From Bacteroides timonensis (lineage in GTDB: Bacteria; Bacteroidota; Bacteroidia; Bacteroidales; Bacteroidaceae), in contig NZ_CBVI010000086.1 of assembly GCF_000513195.1 (NCBI RefSeq), forward strand, positions 43,190 through 107,189: a DNA stretch of 64,000 nt, in the 5' to 3' direction. Position numbers and translations under genes: made by a program. Shown one piece after another: positions 25,390 to 34,620 of this stretch; within the stretch, counting starts at the first letter, position 1; every line of letters starts with the position of its first letter. The notes beneath the pieces were generated by a model. It had not been told where the DNA came from. It saw only the letters and a list, made by a program, of their open reading frames with translations, and did no database searches.

Positions 25390-26769
25390 ATGGTAATTCG
25401 TTCTTTATTAACCATTCAGGGTACTTTGCATTCGCTGGATGAAATACGTCTTTGGATTGAGAATCGTAATCGTTCAATCCATGTCTCAATCTCTCCTGTT
25501 CCTTTTTCTTCCCTGGAACACTGGTCTCAGGATGAAGATGGTACTTTAAGACATAATTCCGGTCGCTTTTTTTCGATTGAAGGGATTCGTGTAGAGACAG
25601 ACTATGGCTCCCTTTCCAGTTGGACGCAGCCTATAATCAACCAACCGGAAGTAGGCTATCTGGGGATTTTGACCAAGGAATTTGATGGTGTCCTTTATTT
25701 TTTGATGCAAGCAAAGATCGAACCCGGGAATGTAAATTGCGTGCAGATTTCTCCTACCTTGCAGGCAACTAAGAGTAATTATAGTCAGATTCATAAAGGG
25801 AAACAACCCCTATACCTTAATTATTTTGTGAATGCGAGCCCTGACCAGATAATTCTTGACCAACTTCAATCCGAACAGGGAGCAAGGTTTCTTCGTAAGA
25901 GAAACCGCAATATTATAATAAAAGTGGAGGAGGATGTTGAGGAGCATGATGATTTCCGCTGGATGACACTCGGTCAGATAAAAGAGTTGATGCGTTATGA
26001 TAATATGGTCAATATGGATACCCGTACCGTTCTTTCCGGTTTAAAAATCAGCGACTATTTATCTCTTGCAGATGATACGAGTCGTTTGTCGGTTTTTGGT
26101 AGGGATTTGCTTCTTTCTTCCGTAACGAATCACTGTCATTCTACGATATCCGAGCATCTTTCCTGGCTGTCTTCTTTAAAGTCCCGGTATGATTTGAAGG
26201 TACATCCTTTTCCTCTCCGGAAAATGACAGATTGGCGGGTATTGCCCGGTGAAATATCCCGTGAGGATGGAAAATATTTTAAAGTGGTTGGTGTGAAAGT
26301 TAGCATATCTAACCGTGAGGTCTCTTCGTGGTGCCAGCCGTTGATTCAGCCGATGCAGCAAGGCATATGTGCTTTTATCATCAAAAAGATAAATGGAGTT
26401 TATCATTTTATGGTGCAGGCAAAACTTGAATGCGGTAACTTTGATGTTATGGAATTGGCTCCTACAGTGCAATGTCTGACAGGTAATATTCCTTCTTCGC
26501 GGAGCGCCCGTCCGCCTTTCCTTGACCTTGTGCTTGAGTCTTCCGGATCTCAGGTGCTTTACGATACTTTACAATCGGAAGAAGGAGGCCGCTTCTATCA
26601 TGAGCAAAACCGTAACATGCTTGTTGAGGTGGATGATTCTTTTCCCCTCGAACTCCCTGAACGTTATCGCTGGATGACTTTAGGACAAATCTATCAGTTC
26701 TTGCGTTTCAATAATTATCTGAACATTCAGTCCCGCAGTTTGATAGCGGCTCTAAATTATTTATCTTAA
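25390..26769 (+). CDS. NDP-hexose 2,3-dehydratase (EvaA-like)
   Basis: A 459-residue soluble enzyme made of two similar halves (about 1-225 and 235-459). Each has an SSWxQP segment (SSWTQPIINQ and SSWCQPLIQP), a QAKIEPGN/QAKLECGN motif and an APTVQ/SPTLQ motif, then YRWMTLGQI or FRWMTLGQI near the end. This internal duplication is typical of EvaA/TylX3-type enzymes, which remove water from TDP-4-keto-6-deoxyhexose at C2-C3 as the first committed step to 2-deoxy sugars. A 2-deoxy product is therefore likely. Base composition looks less AT-rich than the flippase before it. Confidence 0.88.
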   Translation: MVIRSLLTIQGTLHSLDEIRLWIENRNRSIHVSISPVPFSSLEHWSQDEDGTLRHNSGRFFSIEGIRVETDYGSLSSWTQPIINQPEVGYLGILTKEFDGVLYFLMQAKIEPGNVNCVQISPTLQATKSNYSQIHKGKQPLYLNYFVNASPDQIILDQLQSEQGARFLRKRNRNIIIKVEEDVEEHDDFRWMTLGQIKELMRYDNMVNMDTRTVLSGLKISDYLSLADDTSRLSVFGRDLLLSSVTNHCHSTISEHLSWLSSLKSRYDLKVHPFPLRKMTDWRVLPGEISREDGKYFKVVGVKVSISNREVSSWCQPLIQPMQQGICAFIIKKINGVYHFMVQAKLECGNFDVMELAPTVQCLTGNIPSSRSARPPFLDLVLESSGSQVLYDTLQSEEGGRFYHEQNRNMLVEVDDSFPLELPERYRWMTLGQIYQFLRFNNYLNIQSRSLIAALNYLS

Positions 26770-26776
26770 ATACCGA

Positions 26777-27754
26777 ATGATTAAAAAGTATAAAGTGGGT
26801 GTGCTTGGGTGTGCCCATATTGCGATCCGCTCCCTTCTTCCCGCCTTTTCGTCATCTGAACGCTTTGAACTGACTGGCATTGCCAGTCGTGATTTTCACA
26901 AAGCCCAACTTGCAGCTGCCCCTTATCATTGTGTTGCTTACGGTAGCTATGAAGAGCTGCTGGATAATGAGGATATCGAATTGGTATATATTCCGCTTCC
27001 GACAGGCTTACACTATGAGTGGATCCATAAAGCTTTGGAAAAAGGAAAGCATGTGATGAGTGAGAAATCTCTGTCGTGCACTTATGATGAGGTTCGGGAG
27101 CTTGTTGAACTTGCCTGTGATAAACATTTGCTTCTGATCGAGAACTTCCAGTTTCGTTTTCATTCCCAGCATGTTTGGGTAAAAGAACTTTTGGAAAGGC
27201 ATGAATTGGGTGACCTCCGTTGTTTCCGCTGTTCTTTTGGATTCCCCCCTTTTGAGGATCGGAATAATATCCGCTATTCGAAATCTCTTGGCGGCGGGTC
27301 TTTGCTTGATGCGGGAGCTTATACCTTGAAAGCTATGCAGTTTATACTTCCTGATTGTAGTTTTAGTTTGCGTTCCGCTTCTTTATACCAACCTTCTGAT
27401 ATGGAGGTTGAATTGTACGGAGGGGCGTACCTTGACAGTCCCCAAGGTGTCATTGCAGAGCTTGCTTTCGGTTTTGATAATTATTATCAGTGCGGCTATG
27501 AAATTTGGGGCAGTCTTGGTAAATTGACTACCACCCGTGCGTTCACCGCTCCTGCTGGTTTTTCTCCGAAAGTAATCTTGGAAAGGCAGGGACGTTGCGA
27601 GGAGATTCTCTTACCTGCTGATGATCATTTCTCAAATATGCTGGCGCATATTGCTCACTGTTTGGATACAGGGGAGTTTTCAGGTGAATATATACAGAAT
27701 TTGAATCAATCCCGGTATATCGGGCAAATAAAAGAATATTGTTATGGCAAATAA
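26777..27754 (+). CDS. Gfo/Idh/MocA family oxidoreductase (probable sugar 3-ketoreductase)
   Basis: A 325-residue enzyme with an N-terminal Rossmann fold (GVLGCAHIAIRSLLPAFSS) and the EKSLSCTYDE segment, where the family lysine lies in EKS. The C-terminal part is the usual Gfo/Idh/MocA sheet (GGGSLLDAGAYTLKAM). TylC1-type relatives reduce the 3-keto group of the product of 2,3-dehydratase. It lies 7 bases after the EvaA-like gene and its 3' end overlaps the aminotransferase start, which fits a single pathway. Confidence 0.88.
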   Translation: MIKKYKVGVLGCAHIAIRSLLPAFSSSERFELTGIASRDFHKAQLAAAPYHCVAYGSYEELLDNEDIELVYIPLPTGLHYEWIHKALEKGKHVMSEKSLSCTYDEVRELVELACDKHLLLIENFQFRFHSQHVWVKELLERHELGDLRCFRCSFGFPPFEDRNNIRYSKSLGGGSLLDAGAYTLKAMQFILPDCSFSLRSASLYQPSDMEVELYGGAYLDSPQGVIAELAFGFDNYYQCGYEIWGSLGKLTTTRAFTAPAGFSPKVILERQGRCEEILLPADDHFSNMLAHIAHCLDTGEFSGEYIQNLNQSRYIGQIKEYCYGK

Positions 27755-28832
27755 AAGTATCTATGTGACGATGCCTACTTTGGCACCGTTGGAAGAAGTT
27801 ACTCAGCTTATGCAGGGTATTTGGGAGCGTGGTATTATGACGCATAACGGTCCCCTGGTACAACGTTTTGAGAAGGAAGTTGCTGATTATCTTCACTTGC
27901 GTAATATTGTTTCAGTGACCAATGGTACTATTGCCATTCATATGGCTATCCGTGCCTTGGGCCTTAAAGGTGAGGTCATTACTACCCCTTTTACTTTCAT
28001 CGCTACAATCAGCTCCATAATTTGGGAGGGTTGTACGCCTGTCTTTGTTGATATTGATCCTGAGACATTGAATATGGACCCGTCTAAGATTGAGGAAAAG
28101 ATCACTGAACATACTTGTGCAATTCTTCCCGTACATGTTTTCGGTAATCCCTGCGAAGTCGAGCAAATTGATGCTATAGCTAAGAAACATAACTTGAGAG
28201 TGATTTATGATGCTGCGCATGCTGTCGGGGTGAATTATAAAGGCAGGTCAATATTTGAGTACGGTGATATTTCCACTACGAGCTTTCATGCCACAAAGAT
28301 GTTGAATACGGCTGAGGGAGGTGCCTGCTTTGCCTTGGACGATGAATTGCATGAAAAGTTGAAGCGCTTGCGTTTCTTTGGTTTTGATGATCGTAAGGAT
28401 GTTGTGGATGATGGTACTAATGGAAAAATGACCGAAGTTCATGCGGCTATCGGCATTGCCAATTTACGTTATCTGTCGTCTGCGCTGGCTGATCGTCAAG
28501 AAAAGTATATGCTGTATAAAGAGATACTTTCTCAATGTCCTGAATTGAAGTTTCAGCGTATCAATGAGGCTTGTAACTATAGTTATTTTCCAGTGATATT
28601 TCCTTCGGAAGCAACGCTTCTCTCCGTTGAGAAGAAGTTGAATGCTGAAGGCATTTATCCAAGACGCTATTTCTATCCTTCGGTGAATACCTTTACACAG
28701 ATACTTCCCTATGTAGAAATGCCTGTTTCCGAGGATATTTCGAAAAGAATACTTTGCTTGCCTTTGTACTATGGTTTGGCAAAGGAGGATATTGAAAGAA
28801 TTGCTAATGAAGTATTATCGTTATTTTTTTAG
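27744..28832 (+). CDS. DegT/DnrJ/EryC1/StrS aminotransferase
   Basis: A 362-residue PLP enzyme. It has the family start (KSIYVTMPTLAPLEE), NGTIAIHMAIRALG, the TTPFTFIATISSI strand and STTSFHATKMLNTAEGG, whose lysine in HATK binds PLP. The family converts a keto group of an NDP sugar to an amine. After the dehydratase and reductase the substrate would be the 4-keto group of a 2,6-dideoxy sugar; amination at C3 is a second possibility. The start overlaps the reductase gene by 11 bases. Confidence 0.92.
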   Translation: MANKSIYVTMPTLAPLEEVTQLMQGIWERGIMTHNGPLVQRFEKEVADYLHLRNIVSVTNGTIAIHMAIRALGLKGEVITTPFTFIATISSIIWEGCTPVFVDIDPETLNMDPSKIEEKITEHTCAILPVHVFGNPCEVEQIDAIAKKHNLRVIYDAAHAVGVNYKGRSIFEYGDISTTSFHATKMLNTAEGGACFALDDELHEKLKRLRFFGFDDRKDVVDDGTNGKMTEVHAAIGIANLRYLSSALADRQEKYMLYKEILSQCPELKFQRINEACNYSYFPVIFPSEATLLSVEKKLNAEGIYPRRYFYPSVNTFTQILPYVEMPVSEDISKRILCLPLYYGLAKEDIERIANEVLSLFF

Positions 28833-28861
28833 TGAGGTAGTGCTCTGTTTGGGTGTAATAC

Positions 28862-30193
28862 ATGAATGATATGAAACAGGATCTTTTTGCATTTTTTTTA
28901 AGAATGTCTTTTTGGATGCGAGATATAATGAAAGGTGGTCGTATTCTTTCTCATTATAAAAATATTCGGTTGATTCAAGAACATCCTGAGCAAGGGAATA
29001 TTGAGAGAGAGCGTTTACTTACAGATATTTTGCGGCATGCTGTTATGCATACTACCTTTTACAAACATATCAATCCGTCATCTTTGTCTAATTTTCCGAT
29101 TGTAACTAAAACAATATTAATTGATAATTATGATAATATACGAGTTGATCCAGTATATCTTCCTTGGCAGAAGGGGGCGTATCATATTCAACGAACTTCC
29201 GGTTCGACAGGAACTCCTTTTGCTGTACCACAAGATGTAAGGAAGCGCAACCGAAGACTTGCCGAATTAAAGTATTTCGGACGTTTGGCTGGTTTCAAGT
29301 CACATGATAAATTGGTGCATCTGAGAATTTGGACAAAATGGCAAAACAAAACTAAGAAACAGTCTTTTAAAGAAAACATTGTTCCTTATGATATCTCAAA
29401 TTTAAATGAGGATAATCTTCAGGTACTATATGACACTCTGAAGAGTACACGGGCTAAATGTGTACGGGGATATGCTTCTTCTTTTGATTTACTAGCTAAA
29501 TTTGTTGAAAAGTATCATTTAGACAAACTTCCTCATTTAAGGATCGCTATTGCTACGAGCGAGACATTATATGATTCTACTTGTGAGTTAGTGGAAAAAT
29601 ACATTGGATGTAAAATTATATCTCAATACGCGAATGAAGAAAACGGGATTCTTGCTCAACAACAAGTCGGAGATTCTTCTCGTCGCTTCTATTTGAATGA
29701 AGCTTCCTACTTTTTGGAAGTGCTGAAATTCGACAGTGATGAACCGGCGGAATATGGTGAACTTGGTAGAATTGTAATTACAGACTTTTTTAATTATGCA
29801 TTTCCTCTGATTAGATATGACAATGGCGATACTTGCATTATGCAATTAGATGAGAAAACGAATCATCCATACATTGCACAATTATATGGTAGGAGATTAG
29901 ATTTAGTGTATAATACTAAAAATGAACCTGTTTTTCCAATGGTATTGGCTAGAATACTTAAAAACTATTCAGAAATAAGTCAGTGGCAATTTATTCAGGA
30001 AACATCGGATTCATATTGTCTGAAAATAGTTCTACGAAATTTGTCAAAGTTGAGTTGCTCGGAAGAAATAGTTATTCAGTTAAAAGAATACTTTGGTTTA
30101 GATGCTAAAATTTCTATCAAATATGTACAAGAAATTCCGGTACAGAGATCCGGAAAACGAAAATGTGTGGTTTGTAATAAGGAGATTAAATGA
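28862..30193 (+). CDS. CapK/phenylacetate-CoA ligase-like adenylate-forming enzyme
   Basis: A 443-residue soluble enzyme of the CapK/PaaK class. The AMP-binding loop is RTSGSTGTPFAVPQ near residue 110. Later come YANEENGILAQQ and ITDFFNYAFPLIRYDNGDT, which match the ligase active-site region, and the C-terminal GKRKCVV with a basic pair. CapK proteins occur in many capsule loci, but their acid substrate is usually unknown. It ends in an ATGA overlap with the acyltransferase gene, which suggests that the two work on one acyl group. Codons here are AT-rich. Confidence 0.83.
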   Translation: MNDMKQDLFAFFLRMSFWMRDIMKGGRILSHYKNIRLIQEHPEQGNIERERLLTDILRHAVMHTTFYKHINPSSLSNFPIVTKTILIDNYDNIRVDPVYLPWQKGAYHIQRTSGSTGTPFAVPQDVRKRNRRLAELKYFGRLAGFKSHDKLVHLRIWTKWQNKTKKQSFKENIVPYDISNLNEDNLQVLYDTLKSTRAKCVRGYASSFDLLAKFVEKYHLDKLPHLRIAIATSETLYDSTCELVEKYIGCKIISQYANEENGILAQQQVGDSSRRFYLNEASYFLEVLKFDSDEPAEYGELGRIVITDFFNYAFPLIRYDNGDTCIMQLDEKTNHPYIAQLYGRRLDLVYNTKNEPVFPMVLARILKNYSEISQWQFIQETSDSYCLKIVLRNLSKLSCSEEIVIQLKEYFGLDAKISIKYVQEIPVQRSGKRKCVVCNKEIK

Positions 30194-30819
30194 AAGATAT
30201 TTATATATTAGGAGTCGGGTGTAATACGGTTGTGTATATTGATTTAGTTGAAAGTTGCGGTTATCGAGTAGTTGGGCTTTATCATTATGAGGAAGGACGA
30301 ACTGGGGAGATTTATTTTGGTCACAAAATTATAGGGAGTAATGAGGAACTTTTTTCTTTAGACCTATCTGGTAAGCAATTTGCAATTAGTGTCGGCGATA
30401 ATAAAATCCGTTCTTCGCTTTATAACAAAATTTTATATAAAGGAGGCGTTGTCCCTACGATTATTCATCCTTCTGCTATAGTTTCTAAATATGCTCAGTT
30501 AGGTAGTGGAATCGTTGTTCACGCAAATAGTGTAGTTTCACCTGATGTGATTATCGGTGATGACAGTATAGTTTCTTCCAATGATTTAATTACTCATGGA
30601 AGTAGAATGGGAAAGCATTGTTTTGTTGCTAGTAATGTAGTATTGGGTGCTAATGTACATATGTGTGATTATGCTTTTGTTGGTTCTGGTGCAACCATAA
30701 TTTCTAGTAAAGTATCTTATATTGGCAGAGGAGCTATTGTTGGTGCTGGAGCCGTAGTAACAAAAAATGTGGAACCAGATGCTTGTGTAGCTGGCAATCC
30801 GGCTCGATGCATAGATTGA
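30190..30819 (+). CDS. Sugar O/N-acyltransferase, PglD/NeuD type
   Basis: A 209-residue left-handed beta-helix acyltransferase. The N-terminal alpha/beta part (KDIYILGVGCNTVVYIDLV) is the usual sugar-binding Rossmann-like domain of PglD/NeuD. The hexapeptide repeats begin near HPSAIVSKYAQLGSG and end with GAGAVVTKNVEPDACVAGNP. Relatives acetylate the 4-amino group of NDP amino sugars. The start overlaps the CapK-like stop (ATGA). The probable substrate is the amino sugar made by the preceding DegT enzyme; this is inferred. Confidence 0.85.
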   Translation: MKDIYILGVGCNTVVYIDLVESCGYRVVGLYHYEEGRTGEIYFGHKIIGSNEELFSLDLSGKQFAISVGDNKIRSSLYNKILYKGGVVPTIIHPSAIVSKYAQLGSGIVVHANSVVSPDVIIGDDSIVSSNDLITHGSRMGKHCFVASNVVLGANVHMCDYAFVGSGATIISSKVSYIGRGAIVGAGAVVTKNVEPDACVAGNPARCID

Positions 30820-30870
30820 GATAACTATAGATAATTACATGAGATATTAAGAAATGATACGTGCGAAATT

Positions 30871-32193
30871 ATGATAGGTAAAAATAAGAACTCGTTAATA
30901 ACCATCTCTTTATGTGGTGACATTTTTATAAGCAAACGTTTACCTGGTTCGTCCTATCCGGGTTTTGATGAATTGTACACATTTCTCCATAAACATGAAT
31001 GTCGATTTGCCAATCTGGAAACTACTATTCATAAAAGAGAAGGATACCCGGAAGCTTTTCCTGGAGGTGGGTATGCGATGGCTGATCCTGCTTGTTTGTG
31101 TGATTTGAAAAGAATGGGATTGAATATATTTAATACAGCAAATAATCATGCGATGGATTATGGTCATAATGGGCTATTGGCAACTATTAAATATTTGACT
31201 GATTTAGAACTTCCTTTTGCTGGAACAGGCAGAAATTTAGCAGAAGCGAGTAAACCGGCTTTTTTTGAGACTTCAAATGGCAGAATCGCATTGCTTGGAG
31301 TAACAAGTTCTTTTCATGACTCCTATGCAGCCGGACCGCAAAATCAAGATATGCAGGGGCGGCCTGGAGTTGCTCCGTTGAAGCATCAAGCTGTATATGA
31401 GTTGAGTGAAAATCATTATAAAGCATTGTTGGAAGTATCAAGAAGTATTGGCATTAATAGTTATCATGAACAAGCTATAAAAGAAGGTTATCTGCCTAGG
31501 TGTGAAAATTTAAAGTTTGGAACTTATGAATTCAGAAAAGGAGTAGAAAATAAGGTTCATACTTCCCCTAATGAGAAAGATTTGCAACGGACGATTGCTG
31601 CGATTGCAGATGCTAAGCGTCAATCGGATATTGTAATTCTGAGTGTACATTCTCATCAATTTGCTGATGGAAGTAAAAAAAATCCTCCAGAATTCATTAA
31701 AATATTTGTTCGTAAGTGTATAGATGCAGGAGCAACTATCGTTGTTTGTCATGGACCTCATGTTGTACGGGGAATAGAGGTGTATAATTCGGGTGTTATA
31801 TTTTATGGATTAGGAAATTTTATTTTTCAACATGAGGATGTTGATTACTTACCTGAAGAATTTTACTGGAAATATGGTAAAACAAGAGAGCAAGTAACCG
31901 GAGTTAGTGAGATAATGAATAACCGGAGCAAAAATAATACAATAGGTTTATGCACTCAACCGGATGTTTGGAGAAGTGTAATGGTTAGTATTAGTTGTGA
32001 TTTGGAATATTTGGAAGTAAGATTATTTCCAATTAAGATTATACTTGAAGGAAGGAAAGGTTTAAAAGGGCTTCCTGTGTTGACTTCGGATTTATCAATC
32101 ATTCAAGAAATTAAAAACCTGTCAATAGAATTTGGTACTAATATTGAAATGGCAAATGCTAATTTTGGATATATAAGAATCTCTAGGATATGA
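30871..32193 (+). CDS. CapA/PGA-synthesis-like metallophosphatase family protein
   Basis: A 440-residue protein of the CapA (PGA_cap) family. Landmarks are ISLCGDIFISK near the start, ANLETTIH, NTANNHAMDYG, and ILSVHSHQFADG and VVCHGPHVVRGIE, which carry the metal-binding residues of a calcineurin-like fold. There is no signal peptide, so it is likely cytoplasmic. CapA is linked to poly-gamma-glutamate in Bacillus, but this family is broad; a role in linking an amino-acid-like group to the capsule is only a guess. It overlaps the next gene by four bases. Confidence 0.82.
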   Translation: MIGKNKNSLITISLCGDIFISKRLPGSSYPGFDELYTFLHKHECRFANLETTIHKREGYPEAFPGGGYAMADPACLCDLKRMGLNIFNTANNHAMDYGHNGLLATIKYLTDLELPFAGTGRNLAEASKPAFFETSNGRIALLGVTSSFHDSYAAGPQNQDMQGRPGVAPLKHQAVYELSENHYKALLEVSRSIGINSYHEQAIKEGYLPRCENLKFGTYEFRKGVENKVHTSPNEKDLQRTIAAIADAKRQSDIVILSVHSHQFADGSKKNPPEFIKIFVRKCIDAGATIVVCHGPHVVRGIEVYNSGVIFYGLGNFIFQHEDVDYLPEEFYWKYGKTREQVTGVSEIMNNRSKNNTIGLCTQPDVWRSVMVSISCDLEYLEVRLFPIKIILEGRKGLKGLPVLTSDLSIIQEIKNLSIEFGTNIEMANANFGYIRISRI

Positions 32194-33146
32194 TTGAAAA
32201 TGAATTTATGATGGTCAGCGTTTTATGCCAAACATATAATCATGAACAATATATTTCCGAATGTTTACAAAGTATAGTTACTCAAAAAGTGAATTTTCGT
32301 TATGAAATATTAGTACATGATGATGCTTCCACTGATAATACGGCTAATATTATTCGTAAGTTTGAAAGAGAATATCCTGATTTGATAAAACCTATTTATC
32401 AGGAAGTAAATCAATGGTCTTTAGGGAACAAGGTATTTAGTGGTATACAATTGCCTAGATGTACAGGAAAATATATTGCTATATGCGAAGGAGATGATTA
32501 TTGGACTGATCCATTGAAGCTTCAAAAGCAGGTTGATATTTTGGAAGGTAATGAAAATGTTGGACTTGTTTATGCGAAAGCCAGAGTTTATTTGCAGTCA
32601 AAATGTAAATATGCTGATGATTTATTTGGTGAATATCGTGCTTCTTTGAATGAGATGATATTTAAAGGAAATGCGATTCCAACTCTCACAGCCATGTTTC
32701 GGCGAGAAATTGCGGTAGCATTCCGACGAAAATTTTCTCAGATAAAGGGGTGGAAGATGGGGGATTATCCATTATGGTTGTATATTTTTGGGAAGTATGA
32801 AGTTGCTTTTGAAGATGAAGTAATAGGAGTATATCGAATGCTGGAAAATTCGGCCTCTCATTTGAGCTCATGTAAAAGAAATATTAGATTTAGTAGGAAC
32901 TATTTTGAAATCGCATACTTTTTCGCTGATTATTTTGGATTAAATAAAAGTGTTTATCATCATATAAAGCAAAGTTATTTTTCGTATGTAGTAAGGATAT
33001 GTATACAAAGGCAATATAAACAACATGTAATTTCTCGTTATTTACGTAGATTTTATCGTGAAAAAGAGCCAAAGATTTTATGTCTGAGAGTTATATCTAT
33101 GTTTGGTTGTGGGAGATTTGTTTTGAGGTATTTATATAAACATTGA
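32190..33146 (+). CDS. Glycosyltransferase family 2
   Basis: A 318-residue GT-A transferase. The N-terminal SVLCQTYNHEQYISECLQSI with HDDASTDNT is the nucleotide-binding region, and EGDDYWTDPLKLQKQ carries the DxD-like acceptor-side motif. It adds one sugar to the capsule repeat unit at the inner membrane's cytoplasmic face; which sugar is unknown. The C-terminal half is basic with a final short hydrophobic part. Starts at 32190 with ATGA overlap; MMVSVLCQ six codons in is another start. Confidence 0.87.
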   Translation: MIENEFMMVSVLCQTYNHEQYISECLQSIVTQKVNFRYEILVHDDASTDNTANIIRKFEREYPDLIKPIYQEVNQWSLGNKVFSGIQLPRCTGKYIAICEGDDYWTDPLKLQKQVDILEGNENVGLVYAKARVYLQSKCKYADDLFGEYRASLNEMIFKGNAIPTLTAMFRREIAVAFRRKFSQIKGWKMGDYPLWLYIFGKYEVAFEDEVIGVYRMLENSASHLSSCKRNIRFSRNYFEIAYFFADYFGLNKSVYHHIKQSYFSYVVRICIQRQYKQHVISRYLRRFYREKEPKILCLRVISMFGCGRFVLRYLYKH

Positions 33147-33200
33147 TCTAACTCATATTTCACTACTATGAAATGCATAAAGTTTAAAATATAAGGATAT

Positions 33201-33773
33201 ATGAAAGTTTTAAAAACGTTGATAAAGGGTGTGGTTATTATTGAACCTGATCTTTTTAAAGATTCTCGTGGATATTTTTTTGAATCTTTTAATCAAAGGG
33301 AATTTGAAGATAAGGTATGTGAAACTCTTTTTGTTCAAGATAATGAGAGTAAATCTTGTTTTGGAGTACTTCGTGGTTTGCATTTTCAGAAACCTCCTTT
33401 TGCTCAAAGTAAATTGGTGCGTGTTGTGAAAGGTGCAGTGTTAGATGTTGCTGTTGATATACGTAAAGGTTCGCCTACTTTTGGGCAGCATGTTGCTGTA
33501 GAATTGACAGAAGACAATCGTTGTCAGTTTTTCATACCTCGTGGCTTTGCTCATGGTTTTAGTGTGTTAAGTGAGGAAGTCATTTTTCAATATAAATGTG
33601 ATAATTTCTATTCTCCTCAAAGCGAAGGTGCTTTGGCATGGGATGATCCAGATTTGGATATTGACTGGCGTATACCATTTGATAAAATAATACTTAGTGA
33701 GAAAGATACTAGGCATTTAAGATTGAAAGATACTGAGTGGCTGTTTGATTATTCGGTAGATTACTATAAATGA
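33201..33773 (+). CDS. rfbC: dTDP-4-dehydrorhamnose 3,5-epimerase family (RmlC-like)
   Basis: A 190-residue cupin epimerase of normal length. It has FKDSRGYFFESFN, the catalytic histidine in LRGLHFQ near residue 60, IPRGFAHGFSVLSE, and the tyrosine in YKCDNFYSP. The family epimerises C3 and C5 of dTDP-4-keto-6-deoxyglucose. RmlA, RmlB and RmlD are absent from the window, so it may supply L-rhamnose or instead act on the 2-deoxy sugar pathway upstream. It overlaps the next gene by four bases. Confidence 0.9.
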   Translation: MKVLKTLIKGVVIIEPDLFKDSRGYFFESFNQREFEDKVCETLFVQDNESKSCFGVLRGLHFQKPPFAQSKLVRVVKGAVLDVAVDIRKGSPTFGQHVAVELTEDNRCQFFIPRGFAHGFSVLSEEVIFQYKCDNFYSPQSEGALAWDDPDLDIDWRIPFDKIILSEKDTRHLRLKDTEWLFDYSVDYYK

Positions 33774-34618
33774 GCAGTTGTATCCTAATGAATAGTTTAC
33801 CTAATTATTTCAACACTATTATAGTGGTGATAACCTATAACCCGGATTGGGGATTTAGGGATAGGATTAAAAGATATGTTGAAATTGCAGATAAGGCGAT
33901 TATTGTTGATAATGGCTCTGTTCAAGATGTGTCTCAATACATTCCTGAAGGATTGAATAAGCATTTTATTATAGTGAAATCTCCTCAAAATAGAGGAATA
34001 GCTTGGGGGTTAAATCAAGGAGTTTTATATGCGAAAAATCACGGCTTCTCATATCTCCTTACTTTTGATCAGGATAGTTTACCTATTCGAGAAATATTAA
34101 ATTGTTATGCAGACGTGTTGCGTCATGTTTCTGATGTAGGACTTATAGGCACTTCTTTTACAGAAAAAAAAGCGATAATGCCATCTCATGTTACATATCG
34201 TTCGCAAAAAACACTAATAACGTCTGGAACACTTCATCCGGTTACTATCTTTGATGAAGTGGGGTTATATGATGAACAGTTGTTTATTGATTCAGTAGAC
34301 TTTGATTTTGTATTGCGTGTTAAAAAGAAATTTCATGTATTACGTGTAAATGAACCTTTAATTTACCATGAGCTAGGTTTACCTATAACTAAATATGGAA
34401 TAAGTTCATCAAATCATAATGCTATTCGCCGTTATTATATGGCTCGGAATCATGTTTTAATCTGTAGAAGATATTGGAAAGATTATCCTATGTGGGTCTT
34501 AAAGAAAACTTTTATGTTTTGTGGTTCTGTTATAAAGTTGATGGTGGTAGAAGATAACATAAAAGAAAAAACTTTTAATACAATACGAGGGCTAAAAGAT
34601 GCCTTTAAACTAAAATAG
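33770..34618 (+). CDS. Glycosyltransferase family 2, rhamnosyltransferase-like
   Basis: A 282-residue GT-A enzyme. VVITYNPDWGFRDRI and AIIVDNGS start the nucleotide domain, and LLTFDQDSLP carries the DQD motif found in rhamnosyltransferases. VDFDFVLRVKK follows as the base region. It overlaps the RmlC-like gene by 4 bases, consistent with transfer of a deoxyhexose made by that enzyme. Acceptor unknown. Confidence 0.87.
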   Translation: MSSCILMNSLPNYFNTIIVVITYNPDWGFRDRIKRYVEIADKAIIVDNGSVQDVSQYIPEGLNKHFIIVKSPQNRGIAWGLNQGVLYAKNHGFSYLLTFDQDSLPIREILNCYADVLRHVSDVGLIGTSFTEKKAIMPSHVTYRSQKTLITSGTLHPVTIFDEVGLYDEQLFIDSVDFDFVLRVKKKFHVLRVNEPLIYHELGLPITKYGISSSNHNAIRRYYMARNHVLICRRYWKDYPMWVLKKTFMFCGSVIKLMVVEDNIKEKTFNTIRGLKDAFKLK

Positions 34619-34620
34619 TA

